DNA of 64,000 nt, from positions 14,374,212 through 14,438,211 of the forward strand of contig CALNVZ010002100.1 in NCBI GenBank assembly GCA_940671915.1. The letters are read 5' to 3'. Positions 33,277 to 45,574 of the stretch are shown one piece after another. A program made the position numbers and the translations under genes. The first letter of the stretch is position 1. Every line of letters starts with the position of its first letter. Source of the stretch: Paracentrotus lividus. Lineage: Eukaryota; Echinodermata; Echinoidea; Camarodonta; Echinidae. Under the pieces are notes generated by a model. The model had not been told where the DNA came from. It saw only the letters and a list, made by a program, of their open reading frames with translations, and ran no database searches.

Positions 33277-33545
33277 CTGGCTTGAAAAACTACATTTGTT
33301 AATGAGTAATGTTTAAAACATACTGACAATAATACACTTGATTCATCCACATTTGATATCTGGCTTAGAAAAATGATGTTTATCAATGATAATGTTTAAA
33401 ACATATTGACAATAATATGCTTGATCTATCAAAATATGATATCTGGCTTAAAAATGATGTTTGTCAATCAATGATGTTAAGAACATGATAACACTAATCC
33501 ACTTTATTTATCAATATTTGATATCAGACTTGGAAAATCTTACTT
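33277..33545 (+). repeat. Tandem array, 83-bp unit, 3 copies plus part
   Basis: Units start with CTGGCTT at 33277, 33360 and 33443 and with CAGACTT at 33525. Shared words are GTTTAAAACATACTGACAAT, ATACACTTGAT, and TTTGATAT before each start. It stops about 40 bp before the tRNA-bearing palindrome. Confidence 0.85.
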
Positions 33546-33613
33546 TACATTCAACAAAGAATAAATGTGTCTTAGACAACTCTATATTTTGAAAAAATGA
33601 GCAAAGAAAATGG

Positions 33614-33690
33614 GGTACCATCGGGATTCGAACCAGAGACCTCCTGGATACTAGTCAGGCGCTTCTATACTCGAGCTATAAGTAAGCCCC
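33614..33690 (-). pseudogene. tRNA-like sequence, degraded arm
   Basis: Reverse-strand counterpart of 33852-33924. The B box GGTTCGAATCC and anticodon arm CCTGACTAGTATCCAGG are intact. The A-box/D-arm has drifted (TAGCTCGAGTATAGAAGC) and no longer fits the consensus. The variable loop has five bases, one more than in the other copy. Confidence 0.7.
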
Positions 33691-33851
33691 GGTAGGGTTG
33701 TCCCTATAACCCGTTAACTCTTCAATGCTCGAGTGGTCAGAACTATAGAAACCTGCATAAACCCGAAGCCGGTTTTATGCAGGTTTCTATAGCTTCTGAC
33801 CACTCGAGCATTGAAGAGTTAACTGGGTATTAGGGACAACCCCTACGGGGG

Positions 33852-33924
33852 CTTACTATAGCTCAGTAGGTAAGAGCGCCTGACTAGTATCCAGGAGGTT
33901 CTGGTTCGAATCCCGATGGTACCC
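33852..33924 (+). tRNA. tRNA-Thr(AGT)-like sequence, probably a tRNA-derived pseudogene
   Basis: 73 nt that fold as a cloverleaf. The A box TAGCTCAGTAGG (33859-33870) and B box GGTTCGAATCC (33903-33913) match the Pol III consensus. D stem GCTC/GAGC is perfect. The anticodon arm CCTGA-CTAGTAT-CCAGG has 4 of 5 pairs, anticodon AGT. The T arm has 4 of 5 pairs. The acceptor has 5 of 7 pairs, with positions 1-2 against 71-72 mismatched. A T5 terminator follows at once (33925-33929). The mismatches and the mirror copy argue for a mobile-element promoter and not a working Thr tRNA, but Pol III transcription is plausible. Confidence 0.55.
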
Positions 33925-34691
33925 TTTTTCTTTGCTCATTTTTTTCATATTATATTATTTCTGGTCAGTTTTCCAAATTATTCAAAACTCTCTATATTTT
34001 CATACATGATTTGATCAAATGTTAAACCCATTTACCAAAGAGATGATTGGCTTTTAAAGAGGGTGAATAAGGTGACTATAAGATAACACAGCCATATCCG
34101 CAGTTGGTTATATATGTTAAATAATACCTTTCTTTAAGAATATAATGTTTGAAATGTACATGATTAGAAAAGAAGCTATTTGCCATTACATACAGGCCCA
34201 TCAAAAACTGAGAAAATTTCCAATGCAGAAACGCTCGAAACTTCATATCATAATTTCTAGCATCCACATGACATAAACTTTGAGGATAATATAGTTATTG
34301 TTATTATGAAAGGCATCTTTTAATTTCCTATAGCATAGTCAATTCCATCTTAAGAAACCATTGAATATCCAACATACAATAGAAAATCAATTTATTCAAG
34401 TGTTAATTTCATTTTGCTTTAACCTATAATTATAAATCATGTTTAGTCAAAAGAATGGAAAAATAGAGTATGGAAAAGAGAGGGGAAAAAAACAAGAAGA
34501 ACAAGAAGGGGAAAAAAGGTACAGAGGAAGGGATAGAGAAAGGGACAGAGAAAGAGAGAAAGAAAGGGAGTCGAAAGGAAGGTACAGAACATCAAAAGTT
34601 AAAGATATTACCAAAAATATTATTCAGTAACAAAGGATTTACAAACAAAGAGGCTATAACTGGTCAATACAAAAAATGCTTAGCCTGGAAT

Positions 34692-34812
34692 GGTATTCTC
34701 AAAGGGTGACTTATTTAGTAGGCCTAATTGCTATTGTTTGAGACGATAGCAAGGGTGACTAAATACCCTGTTTAGTAGGCCTATTAACTTTAGTCATCCT
34801 CTGAGAATACCG
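34692..34812. repeat. ~120-bp short inverted-repeat element
   Basis: GGTATTCTCAAAGGGTGACT (34692) pairs with AGTCATCCTCTGAGAATACC (to 34812), with 3 differences. The interior holds TAGGCCTA twice (34719, 34776) in the context TTTAGTAGGCCTA. Confidence 0.65.
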
Positions 34813-34819
34813 GCCAATA

Positions 34820-37290
34820 TGTTTTATCTGATCAATGCCAGAATGTTTGATTTTTAGTTAATGCTCTTCTGTTCCCAAGACAATAATTTTATAATATTAT
34901 TCCAAAAATGATCATCACACACATGAAAATAGAGAATACATTATTTTACTACAAAAATAGAAATTTTAATGTATTACTATTCTATTCTATACTACAAATA
35001 AACAAAAATACAAAAAGAAGACTTCTAGAAATTACTTCCATTTGTTTCCTTTGGATGCCAAAATCACTTTCCCAGATGTCTTGTTCTTTAGTATCATCAC
35101 ATGTGAATACGGTGGTTGATTTGATCTGTAAAGGGGAAGAGAAAAGAAAAAATATAGAGATAAATATAAATAATATTCTAAAAATTTATTAATCACTATT
35201 TTTTTTACATTTGAAATCTGAACATTGAAAATCTTATTCATTTGTACATATCGTTACCAGTTTCAAGAGGTAGCTCACTTTACGATACAAACGATTGCAA
35301 TGTTTAATCTTGGTTATAGGTGTTATAAGTGTTACTACACTGTCAAAACGTTTTTAGAAATCTCTGGAAAAGTGCTGGATTGGCACAGAAACTACCATTC
35401 TGAATGTTGAATTTTACAAACACAATTATCACCCCTGAAAAGTTTTTTTACTTTTTATTGTGAGCTTGAAAGTGGGCTAATTCTTGAAACTGGTGACAAT
35501 ATGTTTAATGCAGAATGTAGGATCCTCACAGATGGAATACCTCCAGCAGGATTTATGACGTCAAATCCAAGAACCTATAAGGAAAAAGGCACTAAACTAG
35601 CCACATAATAAATCACCTGTTGCAATGCAAAAGGGTACTTAATCTGTGTAAAAGTATTCGAGACAAGGCCCTTCTGGCTCTCCACATTGAGTTATAGGAT
35701 TGTTGACTCATATACATTCTCACTACCTTAACGTCCTTCTTCCTCCAAGCACTCATTGTATACCCTGACCGTCTCTATACATTAGGGTCCAGAACGTCAA
35801 GTCGACGACGATGTGTCTGTCCCCAAATTGGCGTAAATGTTTAGATACAGAAAGGGTGAGGTTGCTCATCGGTACTCATTTCAAGGGGAGGCTGAATGGT
35901 ATTGGAGGATAGGGGGATTGGGGGTCTTGTAGATAGATCAGATTACAGTTATAAGTGTTCTCTATTCATATTTAATGATTGAAGATTGATTGTAGATTGC
36001 ACATTAATGTTTGTCAGCGACGAGAAGGGCGGGGCCTATTTAATTGGTGAAGGTGAGGGTGAGAAATGCTTCAAGCGATGTCAAGGCAGATATAGAAACT
36101 TTGGGTTCCACAATTTGTATCGTTACCCTTTAAATCTACAAACCTTATCTTACACAGAATGTATGTGATGGTAATTCTAAAGTAAGGCTAACTTGTTTGA
36201 TCTATTCACACTGTTACCTCTGACCAAAAATAAAATATTGCAATTATCAAAAAACTGAGTTTTGACCCACTGTATCTCCACCAGGCTTTGACAAATTTGA
36301 AACAGAAGGCTATATGAAGGTTGAAAATACTCCCAATTTGATTCTAATCTAGAGGAATCATTGAAACATAAGTTCATATCTAAATGAGATACAGCTGTTA
36401 GAGATGGACAGGTACTGAATCAACATGAAACAATCCCCTTTGAATGTTTACACAAGGAATACACATGGTTCATAATCTCAAACAAAAACTACATGTAAAT
36501 AGGCTTCAGACAGTTAAAAAAACAAAAAAACAAAAACAAAACAAAAGAGAAGAAAAGTCTGTATACACGTGTCCATATCGATTGGTAGCTCTTTTGGTAC
36601 TCTCTTTACTTTTAAGAGGAATTGCAAAGTTATTAAACATATTAAATATCAATGAAAAGAAACAAACACTAACCCCCAAAAAAATTTCCTGAGAATAAAA
36701 ATATCAAGATCCACTAAAAAACAACCTCCATTAAAAAGTATGTTATCAAGATTCATCTCATTGCAGATTATGTCTGAACATAGATATTGACGTTCTAAAA
36801 ATATCATTTGGTTCAAAATCAAAACTTGGTTAAGTAACTAAAAAAATTTGTCCTTCACTATTTTGTTAGAACCTTCCTGAACAATAAAACGAAAGGATCG
36901 AAGGAAAACAAAATCAGAAACTTTGCTCTCCACAATCGGTCAATATATCCATTTCAAAGCATTTCCCCTGTAAATAACTTATGACTCTCCGTAAATAACC
37001 ACACAGCTAGAAAACGGATTTATCTGTCCAATCACCAGAGTGTGCAGTGCTCTCTCACAAATGGCCAGTATCAATGAAGTCACTGTAATTGACTCTCATT
37101 GCCATGGTTACCATCTCAATTTGCACAATTGCCCTTGGGCTGCGATGCCCATGGGAATTCAAATTCAAAAGATGCTGTGATATACTGATGAAAAATAACC
37201 ATATCTGATTTTTTTTTTGGTGGTTGTTTGTTATGAATTTTCTTAAATTTGTTTCCAAGTGTTTTTCATCCAACCAAGATGTTTGCAAAC
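34820..37290. other. No gene recognised
   Basis: AT-rich unique sequence. ATTGCCATGGTTAC at 37098-37111 is an RFX X-box-like palindrome. No coding signal. Confidence 0.4.
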
Positions 37291-37299
37291 ATGGTTGTG

Positions 37300-37700
37300 A
37301 CGAGGAAGATGAAGATGATGATGATAAATATAATACATAGAAGTGATGGTGTTGGTTGTAGTGGTGATGATAGTGGTGGTGGTGGAAAAGTATGATTATT
37401 GATATGACCAAAGCAATTAGATAATGACATCAATTATGGAGGTCATGATGATGATGATGATCATGTCAGAGATGATATTGCTGATGATGATGATTATGGT
37501 GTTGATGTTGATTATGATGATAATGATGGAAATGATATTGAGATGATGATGATGATGATATATAAATTAATGGTAATAGAGTTGTTGTTGTTGTTGGCAG
37601 TGAATGTCTTTGTGGTTGTGATGAGGATGATTATGTTGAAGACGACAAAATTGATAATTATGGAGGTGGGGGTTTGAATTTTTGATGCTGATGATGAGTA
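37300..37700. repeat. (GAT)n/(GTT)n trinucleotide-rich region
   Basis: Long runs of GATGATGAT interspersed with TTGTTG and GGTGGT blocks for about 400 bp. Antisense His/Tyr- and Ser-rich ORFs are artefacts. Confidence 0.8.
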
Positions 37701-39290
37701 CTAAATACATTATTACAGTACATTTTACAGTTCCTTAAAATATAAAGACAGAATTCAACAGTTGCCAAGTGACCTAGTTTCCACGAAAATATGTAATATG
37801 CTTTGCTCTTGCCTTGAATGTCGCCAAAGTAGAAGCTACAAACACATAGAAGTACTCATGCCAAATAGTGCTCTCTACGATCTTCAAACTTGCCCGAGGC
37901 TTGTCAGACAGACAAATAGCAATAACGAGAAATATCAGTGTTAGACAATCAGCGATATGAGGCCACAGAGTACATTGTGCTACTAAAAGGGTGTTTAGCT
38001 ACATGAAGTGCATTCTTGATGGTGTTGATTTTGTTCGACCAGCTGTGCTAATGAACAAGATAGATTTGAAATGCCGGGAATTATTAAATAGTGTCTTGTA
38101 GTAATCATGGTGGAGAGTAATAGCCCAATTTGATCCATAGTCAAAGGGAGACTTTGACTATAGTGTAAATGATTTTTGGAAAAATACTTGATAAAAAAAT
38201 CTTATACCTTAATAAAATTTTATCATATAAAAATTGTTAAACTATATAGGCCTACAGGACAAAAGATAAACCAAACCAAATTATCTATTTATAAAAACAC
38301 AGAGTTTTGTAGTCTTCATTTTTTGTTCCATTTATGTTCCATTATAATCAGCATTCTTAATATGATTTTAAGGGTATTTGATGAATAATATATGATGCAA
38401 ATAAATGGGAAAATTTGGGTAACTGAAATGATGTACTGTATGCAAATGTGCAATACAATCATAGGTATAAATGTTAATGTAGTAACTAAATTTTGATTCA
38501 TAATGACTTTATATGACTACCAAAAAATTGCCTAATAAATCTAAAAACAAAGAATTTCTGTTAATTGTATAAACACTACTGCATGTATCTCCATCAACAT
38601 GCGTGCTCCAGAAAGCAATGCACCAAGAAGTCATCACAAGCTCTTACTTGAGAAGTTAATTACTCCTGACCTTCAGGACTATTTCAGTTCATCAACGCTA
38701 ATCTTTCGGGTAGCTCGGAGAGCATGAACAAGACTAAAAACCTCGTTTGATGCAAATGAATGAAATGAAGTCCTCACTACTCATTGTTCACGGCTAAAAT
38801 ACGCATGGCAGAAAGTATTCAGTTTCATCCTGTTGCTTTTGGTGGATAAAAAAGACCAACCTTGGGAAACGGTATGCATCTGTGAGTCACGCTTTACAAC
38901 ATTCAATGGTTTTCTACAAGTCAGTCAGATGGATGTAATGTGAATTGTCTTGCTCCTGAAAGCTGCCTTGAATCTTTCTGCAGTGTCTGGTGTAATTATA
39001 ACCCCCGTACATGAAACAATTAACCCTTTTGTTGCTCTCAGGACTTCTCTTGACTAACCTAATTTCCATCCCTGATAGAGGGAAATGCATATAGTTAGAG
39101 CACAGAGATACTGGTTAGAGAGCTGAAGACAAAATAACCACTCCACAGAACTCACAAAAAGGAAGGCTGGATATAAAAAGAAAATGGAACGAAGAAAGAT
39201 GAAAATAGAGATAAAATTAATGTGATGAATTGCATCTGACAGACACAAAATGAATGCATTAGAAGGTGGTGCAGGGGAATAATAGACACA
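37700..39290. other. No gene recognised
   Basis: AT-rich. One TAGGCCTA at 38247-38254. No coding signal. Confidence 0.4.
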
Positions 39291-39294
39291 GAGA

Positions 39295-39520
39295 AAATAG
39301 GTGAGAGAAAGAGGGGTTAAGAGGAGCTGAGGAGACCGAGAATAAGAGGAAGAGAGATAACACAGAGAGAGAAAGAGAGAGAGAGATGGAGACAGGAAGA
39401 CAGGGAGCAGCAGAGAAAAGGAGACAAGGGGGGGGGGAGAGAGAGAGAGAGAAGGAGAAAGGAAGACAAAGAGAGAAAATGAACAAATGGAAAAAGAGGC
39501 AGTGAGAGAAAGAATGAAAT
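39295..39520. repeat. Purine-rich (GA)n block
   Basis: GAGAGA tracts at 39365-39388 and 39437-39453, with a G-run between. The antisense Ser/Leu/Pro ORF is an artefact. Confidence 0.8.
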
Positions 39521-39529
39521 ACTAGCAGC

Positions 39530-41200
39530 AATGATAGAGAGACATCAACAGAGAATAGGAGAAATGGAATATGGAAACAGACCTACCGAACATAAAAAGA
39601 GCAAAAGATAAAGTAAGGGGGACAAATATCCATGGAGATAAATGAAGTGCAGAAATAGAACTTAAGAGGGAGTGGATGTGAGTGGTATTTTAACAGAGAT
39701 TGAGATGGACTAGGTTATGTATTGCCTGTGATACGTTAAGAGTATCCCTCAGTATGAGCCAGTGAAGCCCTCAATTTCATCTCGTATTCAAAAGGGTTTA
39801 CAAGAGTTTGAAAAACCAAGAGGATTTAAAGTTTAAAGCTCTTTGGAGAAAATAAGGTATGTCAGAGATCCTTACTTATACATCTTTAACTAAAAAACAC
39901 CCTCACATTGAAAATAACCCCCTCCCCAAAATGACTTAATACACCCGAATAAAGGAGATGATACGTGGAAGTAAAGAAATTAAATGTGAAAAACACCATA
40001 CTACAGCTGGAATGAAAAATTCAACATAACGTTCAAAAAAGAGAAACAACCCCCCCTCCCCTCCAAACAAATTAATTTTGAAAAATAACTGGCTAAAAGA
40101 TTGTAGATGCTGCATGAAGCTTCAACATGAACAACTGTGTAGAACTTCTTCCACATCTCCTGATGATTATACAGCATCTTATTTCATTAGCAAATGAAAG
40201 GAGTGTGAGTATTAAGCATATAGCTCTGCATCAACGTATCAGCTTTCATTTACCCTATGGAGTATGGAACACCAACAAACAGGTGTCAACATTCCACAAG
40301 GCATATTGCAATGGTGTTACACAAGTGCATCATGAAGAGCACTTCATAGACTTCTGAAAGACTCGTACAGTGTGTCTAGACTTTGATTTCCTGATTTAAT
40401 CAGAAACATCTTTAATTCTCAATCCTGGAAACAAAAATTATATCCAAGCCTCAATCAGTATTGAAGATATTTTAGTATGTATGTGATTAATTTTTTATCA
40501 TAAAAATCTATAAGTCCATTTGAATACTGAGATCGTATTTGACTTCAAGAATCCATTGTTAAACTGCTTCATTTCATTTTTTTAAAGGGATGCAGTGACA
40601 TTGAATGATATTCAAATTGCAATTCATTGGATTTAGCTCATTTTGCCAACATGATTATGAACACATAGGTCAATCTGGTATTCCTTAAAAATTACAGTCT
40701 AATTGCTTGCTTTTCTTAAGAGATATATATGATATTATACACAAATTTTCAAACCATTCCAAGATGCCTTTAAAAACCGCGTGCGTTTGATTGCATGTTG
40801 TTTTTAAAATTTGAAAAGATGCGATTCTATACGAGAAAATTTCCCTTTTTGTGTTTCATGTATGGCATTTCAAAGTTTGGAATTCATAAGTCAAAAACAT
40901 CTTCAATTATCTGCACAAAACGAAAGAGGTACCTCCTACTGAAATTAACAAACACTGTTTAGAATTTGTGCTAAATACTTTCTAGAAAAGTATCTTTGCT
41001 TAGTTAAAAAATATTTCTTCTTGAATATATATTTCTGCTTGAGTACAGCTAATCGAATCAGGTGATTAAAAAGACCATGTATGGATGCTCCCATAGGACG
41101 CTTTGGTAGGTAAGATGGGTCAATAAACTTAATAACTCTTGGGTGTGAATGACTCAGAGACCAATCACCAGATTGAGCTACCACCACCACAATCTGAACG
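39530..41200. other. No gene recognised
   Basis: AT-rich unique sequence. No motif supported. Confidence 0.4.
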
Positions 41201-41209
41201 GTCCTTGCC

Positions 41210-41420
41210 CTGCCTGCCACTTGCATCACTGCATCATAGGTGTTAGCAGCTCTGAGGTAGCCCCCAAAAGTGTAAAATCATGTACCAGTCATGTTCGGCA
41301 GACACCAGCCTCAAATGTTCATGTTGATACCAGTGAGAAACATGGGTCATATATGGTTGAAATGTTACTTTCTTCATCACTGCATAATTGGTGTTAGCAG
41401 CTCTTAGGCAACCAATGTCT
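41210..41420 (+). repeat. Partial tandem duplication, ~162-bp spacing
   Basis: ATCACTGCATCATAGGTGTT, then AGCAGCTCTGAGG (about 41225), recurs as ATCACTGCATAATTGGTGTT, then AGCAGCTCTTAGG (about 41377). Two units only. Confidence 0.6.
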
Positions 41421-41429
41421 ATGCAAGCA

Positions 41430-44400
41430 TTATCAATGAGACGTAATTTAAAATGAAATGCATTTTCTTAGAGAATAATGAATAAACCACTTTTAAAAAC
41501 TAATATTACCTTCTCTGTATGTCATTCAATTCAAGTACAAGTCACAATTTAATGCTCTTTTAATGTGTGATCAGCCAAATACACCTGCCACTAAGAGACT
41601 CTTCAGCCAGGCGAATTCAACAGGGATGAAAGCTTTCTAAATTTACCCAAACACAAGCAAATAATGTAAACTTGTTCTAATGGTGGTATCTCATTTCGAG
41701 GAGACAAACCTAAAAAGATGTTTTGTTCACTCACAGAAAAGGATATCATCTTCTTCTTTCTCAAAATCCCAGAAGAATTGTGCGGACAGTGAAATAATGC
41801 ATATGCAAGAAAGAATAAAGAATAATTCAATACTTTTGTATAATGCTATTACATATTCAATTGTCATTTTACAGTAAAGAATAAAAATTGTCAAAGAAGG
41901 ATCACTGCTCTCTTAAACATATCCAGGCAAATAAATTGAATTCTAAAGGAATAAGGAATATATAAGGAATATATTCAAAGGAATATAATGTGAACATGGA
42001 AATAATGAGAGGGAAACGGAAAGATAGTCAAAGCAATAATGGAGGGAGGGAGGGATGATGGGGGGGGGGTTAAAAAAGACTGAAGAGGGCTTCACATGTT
42101 CCGATCAGCTCTTTGTTCTCGCCACAAATTGAAACAGCTTGGCTCTGGTAGCCTAGGGCTCCGTAGCCGCACCTCTATTCCACCACTTCACTGATAAAGG
42201 GTAAAGGACACTAGTTGGAACACACGAATCCCAGGGTGGAGCAATGTCGCGGCAAAGTCGCCAATTGATGAACATTTTTTAGAGTGTGGTACGCGATAGA
42301 AATGGCCTCTTCCCAAAATATGATGCCTTGCGATGCCTTGCTGTAGGCGATGCGGATATAAATGGCTGATGAAAGGGTGATAAGAAAGTACAGAATGGTG
42401 ATCATATTTTAAGACGGAAGAAAAGTCTTTGGGAAAGAAAGAGATACACCAATCTCTAGTCGTAATATGAGAGGAGGTTAATTGGGGTGGTAGACCTTTG
42501 TTGGAGAACAATCTTTAAGGTAATTGGTATTATCTCTTTGATTTGTACTTTTGTATGGGAAATTAGAAATGGAGATACTCATGGTGTTGTATCATAAATT
42601 AATTGAATACCATATTTGATAGATCAAAATCTAATAGACAATTCATTTTTTTTCAATGTCTGAATATGCTTTGAAATGACCAAATAATGAAACATTGTTA
42701 TTAATGAAATCTTGTTCTTTCAATCATTTTTCACAACATTCAAGACTCTTTTTGTAAAATACATTAATTAGTGAAACAAATGTATATATAATATGTTTCC
42801 TTTAAAAATTGGTTGATATGTTTATATTCCATATTTACGTTACCTATTATCAAAATGTATGTCTTTACCAATTAACTTATTTTGAACAAAAATGGTCTAA
42901 CAGAGGAATTGAAAAACTAAAACAGTCACTGAGTCACATTTAATGTACAATATCACAACCTAATTGCACAAATTCATGCAGTGTACATTGACCACCAATC
43001 CTTGCTTTAGCTTTCAAAGGACCGCCGTCACCTGACCGACTTACTCATCCTTCTCCATGCAGCCGATCCTAACCATTCTGCCCACGTTTCATTAAGAGGA
43101 TTTTCCACACTCCAAGTAACACTTTCACCACATTCAACAATCACTGAAAAGCAGTACTAATCAGAGGAACTCTATTTTCATAACATATCGACCCTCAACA
43201 TGTGTTCTGTGCGGAGAAATGGTTTACCGTTTCCTTTGTCAACCACCATGACTCACAAAGCTATTGTCCTAAAGGTCTTGCCTTTAGAAACCGATGATTA
43301 AAGCCAATTTAATCAGTTATTCATCATCATCCGTACTCCGGCGGCTGGCTTTCATCTCATTGTTTACGGACATCTTCCCGTTTCTTCTTATTTGCCGATG
43401 AGGAAAAAAGGATTTGGCTATGAATGCTAATTGTTGTCTAATCATAAAAACAAGCACTTTCTTGAAACAAACACAGTCTCAGTCCAGATGCAGATTAATA
43501 TCAATAATACAGCTACAAGAAAGAAAATCAGACAAAGAGGTCAGAAATTAACATAATTTCTTCTATCATTCTTATCTCTTTGGAAGCATTTCTTCCACTT
43601 TTTATCAGTATGAACCTTGGTTTAAATTGAACTTGATGTCTGCTGGAATATAACTTATAATTGGGTCAAATTCAGAACGGAATGGAATGACAGACGCTAT
43701 ATGGTTGGAAAATTCACCAATATGGTTACTTTGTACTTATTTCCTGTCCTCATGTCTATGATGGAGAAGCATTTGGATTGTCAAAGATAAGTTTGTTTGG
43801 CTGAAATTTAGTTATGTAAATGAGATCAATATTGAATGATTCCTCTCTTGTATAAAATATAGTGACAGCAACTAAAATCAGATAATACGTGTGCAAACCA
43901 AAAAAATGAATAGACTACATAAACTTCACCACTTTTGAGAATTAGAGAATGTCAGACTTTATTAACAAGGCAAGTTTCTTATAATTTCCCAAACTTTAAG
44001 GGAACCATAAACCTTTTGAAAATTATCAAGCATTAGAAAATATATGCCTGAAAGGAGGGGGCAATCAGGGTTTAATAATAAAAAAATGAATGTCTTAAAA
44101 GCTGTACAAGAACATTCTATTATTACATTCCTTTACATTATATAAATGTAACTATTATTATTATTCTTTTCAAAGGAGTTCATATTCAAAATAGGTTTTG
44201 GACTTTGTTGCTGATCCTCTATTCAAATCTGTAATTAGGTGTTTATATCTCATTTTGGGGAATAGTTAAAACAATGGCTACAAAAACTTTCACAAAAACA
44301 CATTTCATTCCACAGTGTACATTCCTGTTTAAGATTTCATATTTAAAATGATTTGGATTTTGTTCCTGTTTCCCTATGCAAATCTTCGAACAGACTTTCA

Positions 44401-44880
44401 TCAGGAATGAAGGAAGAACTAACAATGACTGTGCTCTGACATCTGATGATTCCTAAAGAACCCATGATGAGAAAATATTGGTGGGACTGAGGATAATGAG
44501 GTGGTGCATCATTAGACTGAAGTAGTGAAATAGCCTCTTTCAAGAAGGACCAGCGTAAAAAGCCTGAAGTCAGCTGACTCATAAATTTGCTTAAGCCAAA
44601 CCTCAAGTTTTTTACAATTTATTTCAAGCTGAAGCCTGACATGGTGCACATGTATGATGGCATCAGACTCAAGCTTCAGACTGGTGAAGCTGCGCTCAAT
44701 AATTGTGAGAAAAAGCCTGGTATTCTCTGACCTTGCTACTCCATGGGATCAGAAATAGTGGACTATTCCAACTTTTGGTCTGATGAAGGATCACTTACAT
44801 TAATGCTGCTGCTATGGAGGGAGAGGATGATGTGAAAGCTTTCCATAAAGCTCTTTATTCACCGGGATGGCATCCATCCA
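41430..44880. other. No gene recognised; some complex unique sequence
   Basis: Mostly AT-rich. 42120-42380 and 43010-43320 are less AT-rich, complex and repeat-free, which is how conserved regulatory sequence often looks. No coding frame of interest. Confidence 0.3.
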
Positions 44881-45570
44881 TCTTGCTGTCATTTGTTGTC
44901 TTCTTGATTGATGCCATCATACATCATGTCTCATTCAGCAAGGGAACAGTCAGACATGAAGCATGTTCACATTCACATTATTTACAGCATTTTACATTAT
45001 ACAAAATAATTGCTTCATATACAATGTATGAATGAGAACATTTAACCTGTCAAGTAGAGAACTTTTAATTTTGCTCTATCACTCTCTCTCTGATTGATGC
45101 CATTATACCTCATGTCTCATTCAACGAGGGAACAGTCAGATGAATAGCATGTTCACACTCAAATTATTTAGAGCATTATACACTGCTCTCCAAATGTTGC
45201 TTCATATATGAATGAGAATGTTTAACCCACCAAGAAAAGAATTTCAAAGTTTACTGTATCACACTTTCTGATTGATGCCATCATACATCATGTCTCATTC
45301 AGCAAGGGAACAGTCAGACACGAAGCATGTTCACACTCACATTATTTTCAGAATTATACGCTGCTCTAAAAAAAAAAGATTGCTTGGTACATGAATGGGA
45401 ACATTAACCCATCATGAAGAGAATTTCAAAGTTTACTCTATCACTCCCTCTGATTGATGCCATCTATACCATGTCTCATTCAGCTAGGGGACAGTCAAAC
45501 ATGAAGCATGTTCACACTTTCATTTCATTAGAGCACTCTCATGAAGATCGCTGGACACATGAATGAGAAA
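44880..45570 (+). repeat. Satellite-like tandem array, ~182-bp unit, 4 copies
   Basis: The word TGATTGATGCCATCATACAT, then CATGTCTCATTCAGCAAGGG, starts units at 44905, 45091, 45269 and 45451 (spacings 186, 178, 182). Each unit continues with ACAGTCAGACATGAAGCATG, TTCACACTCA, and a TGAATGAGAA word. Divergence between units is moderate. The period is close to a nucleosome repeat length. Confidence 0.85.
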
Positions 45571-45574
45571 GCAC

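Larger units (their letters stand above)
33584..33946. mobile_element. ~360-bp palindrome with a tRNA-like sequence in each arm
   Basis: 33584-33760 is the near-perfect reverse complement of 33775-33946: about 170-bp arms around a small turn at ACCCGAAGCCGG. From outside in, each arm has a GAAAAAATGAGCAAAGAAAA border, a tRNA-like stretch of ~75 bp, the linker TAGGGACAACCC, and CACTCGAGCATTGAAGAG. The arms differ by scattered changes, so pairing would be long but imperfect. It may be a tRNA-derived foldback SINE, or two head-to-head copies. Confidence 0.85.

Noticed and set aside
33614..33690. Functional tRNA on the - strand
   Set aside because: The D arm and A box are degraded; only the B box and anticodon arm survive.
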